DNA from: JAWWPG01 sp037719575
GTDB taxonomy: Bacteria > Actinomycetota > Actinomycetes > Propionibacteriales > Nocardioidaceae
Direction of reading: 5' to 3'
DNA: 51,707 bases
Assembly (NCBI GenBank): GCA_037719575.1
Contig: JBBJMF010000007.1
Location: 1 to 51,707 of the forward strand
Part shown: in pieces, positions 43,413-51,707 of the stretch
How positions within the stretch are numbered: the first letter of the stretch is position 1
Layout of the letters: each line of letters opens with the position of its first letter
Notes under the pieces: generated by a model
What the model was told of the DNA's origin: nothing
The model's input: the letters and a program-made list of their open reading frames with translations, nothing else
The model's database searches: none
Program-made: the position numbers and the translations under genes

Positions 43413-44906
43413 TCAGCGCTGGTCCTCGACGAGAGTCACCTCGACGCCGCCGAGCAGGGTCGATGCGAGGTTGTACAGGAACGCACCGAGCGTCGACAGG
43501 GCGGTGATCAGCACGATGTCGACGACGGCGAGCAACGTGGCGAACCCGAGCACTCGGTCCAGGGCGACCCACGACATGATGTCGACCCCGCCGTCGCCCG
43601 TGTCGCCGGTGACACTGTTGACGCTCTCGGAGATCGCCGTGAAGACGCCCGCGCTGTCGAGCATCGACCAGATCACGAAGACCGAGACGACGGTCATGAT
43701 CCCGAACGCGATGGCGAGCATGAACGAGATCTTCATGACGGTCCATGGGTCGATCCTGGTCAGCTTGAGGTGCGCCCGGCGGAGGCCACCGGCTGCCGCT
43801 GACCGATTCGGTGCCTTCTCCCGCCGCGGCGAGCGAGGCCGGCCGGCCGGCTTGGGCTGACGTCTGACCGGAGGCTGTCCGCCCGCGGGCACCGGGGCGA
43901 GCACCGTGGTCGGCGCCCCACCGATGGTCGCGCTCGGGCTGGTCACCGTTCCGGACGACGCCGTCGCGACGCCGGCCGCGGCCATGCCGGTGGCTGCGCC
44001 GGCGACCGCCGGTGCACCCTGGCCGACCAGCCCGGCTGGGCCAAGACCTGGCGGCCCCACGACCTGAGGCGGGCCGCCGGGACCGGGTGGCGGACCGGTG
44101 AACGGCGCAAGCGGCGGCTGTCCCGGGCCGGGCAGCACGCTCCCGGGCTGGCCGTTCGGCCCGGCTGACCCGCGGCCGGTGACTCCGGCAGCGCCGGGCG
44201 AGCCGCCAGCTACCGGGCTGACCGCTGCCGGCCTGAGGGGCGCGGTCGATCCGTTGCGGTCGGCACCGGGCACGGGCACCGCGATGGTGGTCGCGCCGGC
44301 ATCCGGGCGGGCTTGGCTGGTCATCGACTTCGCTTTCGTGAGTCGGTCGGCGATCGCGGCCCGGAGACCGCCGCCGGACGGGGACCCGTCGGTCGGGACC
44401 GGCTGGGGACCGGTTGACGGTCCGCCCGGCAACGCAGCCCCGACGGCCATGGCCGGTGCGGTGGCACTCGGGTCGGTGCCCGGCAGCGCCGGGCGGCCAG
44501 GGGTGGACTCGTGCACCGGGACCGGAGAGCCGTGGCCGGAGGGCATCCAGTGGGACGGGTCGCCGGCCCGGCTCCGCGGTCGTGGCGCTCGCGACGTCGG
44601 TACCGCGGATGGAGCGGGAGCCCGCGGGTCCGGCGGCCGGGTCACCGGTGCAGCGGGCGGGGCCGCACCGCCGGCGCTCGGGTGCCGCTGCGCCGAGGGT
44701 CCGGACGGCATCCCAGCCGGCGGCTCACCGGTGGGCCGTACGGTCGAGCTCGCGGGCGACCAGGGCGACGCCGACGGGGACACGGCGGCCCCGTGGGTCT
44801 CGCGCGCGGCCCGCCACGCCTCTCGCCAGTCGCGGGCGGTCGGCGGACGGCTGTCAGCGGTCCCGTCGGCCACGGGTGCGCCGTCGTTGTCGCGCTGGTC
44901 GCTCAT
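43413..44906 (-). CDS. DUF3566 transmembrane protein with long proline/glycine-rich N-terminus
   Basis: 497 residues. Residues 1-370 are low-complexity Pro/Gly/Ala/Thr without recognisable fold. The C-terminal about 120 residues are DUF3566: LKLTRIDPWTVMKISFMLAI, FVIWSMLDSAGVF, LGAFLYNLASTLLGGVEV, with two transmembrane helices. The family (for example CwsA neighbours) lies next to gyrA in actinobacteria. Role unknown. The N-terminal tail is longer than usual and likely disordered in the cytoplasm. Confidence 0.87.
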   Translation of the reverse strand: MSDQRDNDGAPVADGTADSRPPTARDWREAWRAARETHGAAVSPSASPWSPASSTVRPTGEPPAGMPSGPSAQRHPSAGGAAPPAAPVTRPPDPRAPAPSAVPTSRAPRPRSRAGDPSHWMPSGHGSPVPVHESTPGRPALPGTDPSATAPAMAVGAALPGGPSTGPQPVPTDGSPSGGGLRAAIADRLTKAKSMTSQARPDAGATTIAVPVPGADRNGSTAPLRPAAVSPVAGGSPGAAGVTGRGSAGPNGQPGSVLPGPGQPPLAPFTGPPPGPGGPPQVVGPPGLGPAGLVGQGAPAVAGAATGMAAAGVATASSGTVTSPSATIGGAPTTVLAPVPAGGQPPVRRQPKPAGRPRSPRREKAPNRSAAAGGLRRAHLKLTRIDPWTVMKISFMLAIAFGIMTVVSVFVIWSMLDSAGVFTAISESVNSVTGDTGDGGVDIMSWVALDRVLGFATLLAVVDIVLITALSTLGAFLYNLASTLLGGVEVTLVEDQR

Positions 44907-44985
44907 CGGATCGACCGGCGTTCGCCGAGCCCGCGCCCAGGGATGCCGACGTGGGTGACCCCTCGTCCGGGCTGCTGCGATCGGC

Positions 44986-47553
<2,568 letters not shown>

Positions 47554-47604
47554 GCAGGGTTTCCTTCGTCAGTCCGTACGGGCAGCGGGCGCGCATGTGC
47601 GCGG

Positions 47605-49608
47605 CTAGATGTCGAGGAAGCGGACGTCTCGAGCGTTGCGCTGGATGAACTGCCGGCGCGAGAGGACGTCCTCGCCCATGAGCGTCGTGAACATCTCGTC
47701 GGCCTGGGCGGCGTCGTCGAGCGTGACTTGGAGCAGGACGCGCTGCTCGGGATCCATCGTGGTCTCCCAGAGCTGGTCGGTGTTCATCTCGCCGAGCCCC
47801 TTGTAGCGCTGGACGCCGTCCTTCGGCAGCCGCTTCCCGGCGGCCTCGCCGGCGGCGATCACCACGTCCTTCTCCCGCTCGGAGAACGCGTACTCCGCGG
47901 CTACACCGCGGCCGGACCACTTGAGCTGGAACAGCGGGGGCTGGGCGAGGAAGACGAAGCCCTGCTCGATCACCGGGCGCATGAAGCGGAACAGCAGAGT
48001 GAGCAGGAGCGTACGGATGTGCTGGCCGTCGACATCGGCGTCGGCCATCAGCACGACCTTGTGGTAGCGCAGCCGCTCGATCTCGAAGTCCTCGTGGATG
48101 CCCGTCCCCAGCGCGGAGATGATCGCCTGCACTTCCTGGTTCTGCAGGATGCGGTCGATGCGGGCCTTCTCGACGTTGAGGATCTTGCCGCGGATCGGCA
48201 GGATCGCCTGCACGCGGGCGTCTCGCCCCTGCTTCGCCGGACCACCGGCGGAGTCACCCTCGACGATGAAGAGCTCGCACTCGCTCGGCTCGGTGGACTG
48301 GCAGTCGGCCAGCTTGCCGGGTAGGCCGCCACCGCCCATCAGGCCCTTGCGGGAGCGGGCGGCGTCGCGGGCCTTGCGGGCGGCGAGCCGGGCGACCGAC
48401 GCGCTCTGCGCCTTGCGGGCGATCTCGCGGCCCTCGGTCGGGTTCTGCTCGAACCAGGCACCGAGCTGCTCGTTCACGAGCTTCTGCACGAACGACTTCG
48501 CCTCTGTGTTGCCGAGCTTGGTCTTCGTCTGGCCCTCAAACTGGGGCTCGGCCATCTTGAGGCTGACGATGGCCGTGAGGCCCTCGCGAACGTCGTCGCC
48601 GGAGAGGTTGACGTCCTTTTCCTTCAGCACGTTCCACTCGCGGGCGAACCGGTTCACGAGCGTGGTGAGCGCGGCCCGGAAGCCCTCTTCGTGCGTCCCG
48701 CCCTCGTGCGTGTTGATCGTGTTGGCGAACGTGTGCACGGACTCGCTGAACTGCGCGTTCCACTGCAAGGCCATCTCCAGGCTCATCGCCTGGCCGACGC
48801 CGTCGATGGACTCGGCCTCGAACCCGATGATCGTCCGGTGGATCGCGGTCTTGCCGCGGTTGAGGTGGGTCACGTAGTCGACCAGTCCGTTGTCGAACCG
48901 GTACGTCACCGAGCGGACGCCGCCGTCGACGACGACGGGGTCGCTCTCGGTGATGTCGAGATCGCCCTCGATCTCGGCGTCGCTCACCTCCGGCCGCTCG
49001 TCGCGCAGCACCAGGGTCAGCCCCTTGTTCAGAAAGGCCATCTCACGGATGCGGTTGGACAGCGTCTCGAAGTCGAAGTGGGTGGTCTCGAAGATCTCCG
49101 CGCTTGGCCAGAACGTCACGGTTGTTCCGGTTTCGGTGCTGGTGCCCTCGTGGCGCAGCGGTGCGACCGGGCGACCGACCGCGTACTCCTGGAAGTAGCG
49201 CGTGCCGTCGCGGCGGACCTCGACCGCGAGCCGGGCGGACAGTGCGTTCACCACCGAGATTCCGACGCCGTGCAGACCACCGGACACCTTGTAGCCGTCG
49301 CCACCGAACTTGCCGCCGGCGTGCAGGGTGGTGAGGACGACCTCGAGCGCCGGACGCCCCTCGCTCGCGACGTCGTCGACGGGGATGCCCCGACCGTTGT
49401 CCACGACTCTCACCGCACCGTCGGCGAGGAGGTCGATCTCGATCCGGTCGCAGTACCCGGCCAGCGCCTCGTCGACCGCGTTGTCGATGACCTCGGTGAC
49501 GAGGTGGTGCAGCCCGCGCTCCCCGGTGGAGCCGATGTACATCCCGGGCCGTTTGCGGACGGCGTCGAGGCCTTCCAGGACGGTGATCGACGTGGCGTCG
49601 TAGGACAA
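47605..49608 (-). CDS. gyrB: GyrB: DNA gyrase subunit B
   Basis: 667 residues from TTG 49608; no better start lies nearby in frame, and the usual SYDATSITVLEGLDAVRK beginning supports it. ATPase motifs VTEVIDNAVDEAL, DNGRGIPVD and GGLHGVG; TOPRIM motifs EGDSAGG and ADADVDGQHI; C-terminal YKGLGEMN. The gene ends 51 bases before gyrA. Upstream to dciA lies a 402-base gap containing its promoter. Confidence 0.95.
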   Translation of the reverse strand: MSYDATSITVLEGLDAVRKRPGMYIGSTGERGLHHLVTEVIDNAVDEALAGYCDRIEIDLLADGAVRVVDNGRGIPVDDVASEGRPALEVVLTTLHAGGKFGGDGYKVSGGLHGVGISVVNALSARLAVEVRRDGTRYFQEYAVGRPVAPLRHEGTSTETGTTVTFWPSAEIFETTHFDFETLSNRIREMAFLNKGLTLVLRDERPEVSDAEIEGDLDITESDPVVVDGGVRSVTYRFDNGLVDYVTHLNRGKTAIHRTIIGFEAESIDGVGQAMSLEMALQWNAQFSESVHTFANTINTHEGGTHEEGFRAALTTLVNRFAREWNVLKEKDVNLSGDDVREGLTAIVSLKMAEPQFEGQTKTKLGNTEAKSFVQKLVNEQLGAWFEQNPTEGREIARKAQSASVARLAARKARDAARSRKGLMGGGGLPGKLADCQSTEPSECELFIVEGDSAGGPAKQGRDARVQAILPIRGKILNVEKARIDRILQNQEVQAIISALGTGIHEDFEIERLRYHKVVLMADADVDGQHIRTLLLTLLFRFMRPVIEQGFVFLAQPPLFQLKWSGRGVAAEYAFSEREKDVVIAAGEAAGKRLPKDGVQRYKGLGEMNTDQLWETTMDPEQRVLLQVTLDDAAQADEMFTTLMGEDVLSRRQFIQRNARDVRFLDI

Positions 49609-50010
49609 GGGGGCGCGTCTCCTCGCTCTGCGGTTCGCGGTCAGGGCCGGACCGGGTCGCGGTCGGCCCGGTGGGGCTCGGCGAGCCGGCCGGGCGCCGC
49701 GAGCTCGGCCAACAGGTCGCCCCGGGCACAGGACGACCCGCACCGCGCATGAGCGCTGGGACGAACCGCGCGCTCGGGCGGCGTGGGGACCTGTTGGGAA
49801 CTGCTCCGATCCTACCGCCTGAAGGGCTTGAGACGGGCATCGGCAGCCCACCTGTGCACGAAGCAGGCCGATTTCGGGCCTGGTCGTGGGTCCCCCTACC
49901 CGGAACGCGGCCAGACGGGCAGACAGGCGCAGCGCCAGCCCGTCGTACACAGGCTGTTGATCTTGCTGTGGACAGCGTGCACCGAGCGTGACCGGCCTCG
50001 GCCGATCGCG
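49609..50010. other. Intergenic region between dciA and gyrB
   Basis: 402 bases. No gene recognised. It should hold the gyrAB promoter. A DnaA-box-like CTGTCCACA on the minus strand (within 49970-49980) differs by one base from consensus. Confidence 0.45.
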
Positions 50011-50691
50011 TCAGCCGTAGGTGTCGCGCGGGCCTCGACCGCGTACGGACCGCGAGCCATGCGACCAGTGCGGGGCATCGGGGCCGCGGACGTTGATCTG
50101 GGCGACGGTGCCGGCGCCGACCTGGGTGTTGAGCCGGGCGGCGAGCTGCGGTGCGAGGAGGCGCAGCTGGGTGGCCCAGGCGCTGGACTCCGCCCGGATG
50201 GTGAGCACGCCGGCGGTGAAGCCCTCCGGCTGGCAGTGCGCCGCCAGCTCGGCGCCGACGAGCTCGGGCCAGCGGGCCAGCACCGCGTGCACCGAGAGAT
50301 CGAGCTCCCACCCGTGCTCCTCGCTGAGCCGGCCCAGGGCGGTGGCGAACGGCTGCGGGTCGCGCTCGTCCGGGCCGGAGCCGCTGCGCGAACCGAGGTC
50401 CCCGGGGCGGCGGCGCCGGCGGGCCCCCGGGCGGGGCGGTGTACGCGCGGCAGCGCGGGACCGGGCCAGGAGTGCCCGGGCCGGGTCCGCGCCGCTGCCC
50501 GGCGGACCGGAGTTCGCTCGCGCTGAGCCCTGCTGCGATCCCGCTTCGGGCCCGGAGCCCGGCGGCCCAGCCGGGGCTACGTCACGGGCTGCGTCACGGG
50601 CTGCGTCACGGGCTGCGTCCTGGACTGCGTCCTGCGTCGGGTCAGCCTCGCGGTCGTCACCTCGACCCGGACGCGTCTGCTTCCGGCTCAT
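50011..50691 (-). CDS. dciA: DciA-like DUF721 protein
   Basis: 226 residues from ATG 50691, overlapping the recF stop (ATGA). The C-terminal about 100 residues are DUF721: LSVHAVLARWPELVGAEL, then TIRAESSAWATQLRLLAPQL. DciA-type proteins recruit or load the replicative helicase DnaB in bacteria without DnaC. The N-terminal half is disordered, rich in Arg, Gly and Pro, and contains five DAxx repeats from tandem DNA repeats. Position between recF and gyrB is conserved. Confidence 0.9.
   Translation of the reverse strand: MSRKQTRPGRGDDREADPTQDAVQDAARDAARDAARDVAPAGPPGSGPEAGSQQGSARANSGPPGSGADPARALLARSRAAARTPPRPGARRRRRPGDLGSRSGSGPDERDPQPFATALGRLSEEHGWELDLSVHAVLARWPELVGAELAAHCQPEGFTAGVLTIRAESSAWATQLRLLAPQLAARLNTQVGAGTVAQINVRGPDAPHWSHGSRSVRGRGPRDTYG
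50574..50633. repeat. Five tandem 12-base repeats inside dciA
   Basis: GGGCTRCGTCAC and close variants repeat five times. On the coding (minus) strand they encode the four-residue unit DAAR/DAVQ. The unit is a multiple of three, so copy changes keep the frame. Confidence 0.8.
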
Positions 50692-51707
50692 GGCACCCGG
50701 TCGACCCGCCCGAACGACACGACGAACCTGGCGCCGCTGAGCACCGACGGGACGTCCTCGGCCACCGCGGCGGTGACCAGGACCTGGTCGGCCCGTGCGG
50801 CCCGCGCCGCCAGCTGGGCCCGGCGCTCGGTGTCGAGCTCGGCAAAGACGTCGTCCAGGACCAGCACCGGCTCGGTCCCGTCGCCGGCGAGCAGGTCGTG
50901 CGCGGCCAGTCGCAGCGCGAGCGCGTACGACCAGGACTCGCCGTGGCTCGCGTACCCCTTCGCCTGGAGCCCGCCGAGCTCGAGCACGAGCTCGTCCCGG
51001 TGCGGGCCGACCAGCGAGACTCCCCGCTCGAGCTCCGACCGGCGCAGCCGGGTCATCGCCTCGCGCAGGCCCACCGCCAAGGCCTCGGCATCGCTCGGCC
51101 CACCGTCGAGCGCGGTGATGCCGTCCGATGTCTCGCCCTGCGTGGCCTCCACGGACGACCGGTACGCCAGCGTCACCGGACCGGACTCCGGCGCCAGCTC
51201 GGCGTAGGCCTTGGCGACGAGCGGGGCGAGGTCAGCCACGAGGTCCAGCCGCGCGGCCAGGAGCAGGCTCCCGGCCTCGGCGAGGTGGGCATCCCAGACG
51301 TCGAGGGTCGGCGGCGCCTGGCCCTGCGCCGCCCGGGAGCGGATCGCGGCGCCGGCGGATCGCAGCAGCGCGTTGCGCTGCTTGAGCACGCGGTCGTAGT
51401 CCTGCCGGACACCGGCCATCCGCGGCGCCCGGGCGACCAGGAGCTCGTCGAGGAAGCGGCGCCGCTCGCCGGGGTCGCCCTTCACCAGCGCAAGGTCCTC
51501 CGGTGCGAACACGACAGCGGTGAGCACGCCGAGCGCGTCCCGGGCGCGCGGGAGCGGTGAGCGGTTCAGCCGGGCCCGGTTCGAGCGTCCGGGCACGATC
51601 TCGAGCTCTACGAGCGTGCTGCGTTCGTCTCGTACGACGCGCGCGCGAACCACCGCCCGATCGGTGCCGGACCGGACCAGTGGGGCGTCGCTGGCCACCC
51701 GGTGGCT
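50688..51707 (-). CDS. recF: RecF: DNA repair/recombination protein, partial (N-terminus beyond window)
   Basis: The frame is open to the right edge (reading SHRVASDAPLVRSG), so about the first 55 residues with the Walker A motif are missing. Present: FAPEDLALVKGDPGERRRFL, signature SLVGPHRDEL, Walker B LVLDDVFAELD and the D-loop. RecF is an SMC-like ATPase that loads RecA at gaps with RecOR. Followed by dciA in the standard recF-dciA-gyrB-gyrA order of the oriC region. Confidence 0.95.
   Translation of the reverse strand, partial: SHRVASDAPLVRSGTDRAVVRARVVRDERSTLVELEIVPGRSNRARLNRSPLPRARDALGVLTAVVFAPEDLALVKGDPGERRRFLDELLVARAPRMAGVRQDYDRVLKQRNALLRSAGAAIRSRAAQGQAPPTLDVWDAHLAEAGSLLLAARLDLVADLAPLVAKAYAELAPESGPVTLAYRSSVEATQGETSDGITALDGGPSDAEALAVGLREAMTRLRRSELERGVSLVGPHRDELVLELGGLQAKGYASHGESWSYALALRLAAHDLLAGDGTEPVLVLDDVFAELDTERRAQLAARAARADQVLVTAAVAEDVPSVLSGARFVVSFGRVDRVP

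Noticed and set aside
49609..50010. oriC
   Set aside because: Only one DnaA-like box; the origin should lie beyond recF near dnaA/dnaN, outside the window.

Overview
The window comes from a high-GC Gram-positive actinobacterium. Evidence is the strong G/C third-position bias, the many GTG starts, and two textbook actinobacterial core blocks: fhaA-fhaB-pstP-rodA-pbpA-pknB (cell-wall and division signalling) and gyrA-gyrB-dciA-recF beside the (unseen) dnaN/dnaA/oriC region. A class E sortase, CrgA, DLW-39 and DUF3566 proteins fit the same phylum. A Propionibacteriales-type host is my guess only.

Layout. 1-3.6 kb: minus-strand metabolic cluster (DoxX-like membrane protein, TusA-like/radical SAM fusion, cytosolic PhnD-like protein, acyl-CoA dehydrogenase homologue). 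3.8-9.4 kb: accessory zone with three VapBC toxin-antitoxin modules (one toxin frameshifted), a TetR/epimerase divergon with two operators, and a winged-helix regulator facing a dienelactone-hydrolase-like gene. 9.7-13.0 kb: an orphan membrane protein, a Doc toxin remnant, an AhpD-like gene plus ECF41 sigma factor pair with a clear ECF41 promoter (both genes frameshifted), and a frameshifted hypothetical gene.

13.2-24.5 kb is the highlight: a divergent, apparently intact defence/epigenetic locus. The minus arm is a translationally coupled operon of GHKL (MORC/MutL-like) ATPase, Z1 helicase-like ATPase, PD-(D/E)xK nuclease and AIPR protein. The plus arm encodes a Vsr nuclease fused in frame to a second, paralogous GHKL ATPase, followed by a C5-cytosine methyltransferase with an endonuclease-III-like Fe-S C-terminus. 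Expected logic: the methyltransferase marks self DNA, Vsr (and perhaps the Fe-S domain) deals with T:G mismatches from 5-methylcytosine deamination, and the ATPases, Z1 and nuclease sense and restrict foreign DNA with AIPR as effector. Such MutL/MORC-ATPase restriction systems were predicted by comparative genomics; the exact architecture here, with two ATPases and a Vsr-ATPase fusion, looks unusual.

24.5-26.3 kb holds decayed genes, ending at tRNA-Leu(CAG), whose 3' end faces the island. 26.8-51.7 kb is conserved core: wall-growth signalling, sortase, CrgA, rhomboid, cyclophilin, small enzymes, tRNA-Ala/tRNA-Ile, and DNA gyrase, DciA and partial RecF. GyrA carries an atypical quinolone-pocket sequence. 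At least eight single-base indels were found, all between 4.2 and 26.3 kb and none inside the defence genes or core.
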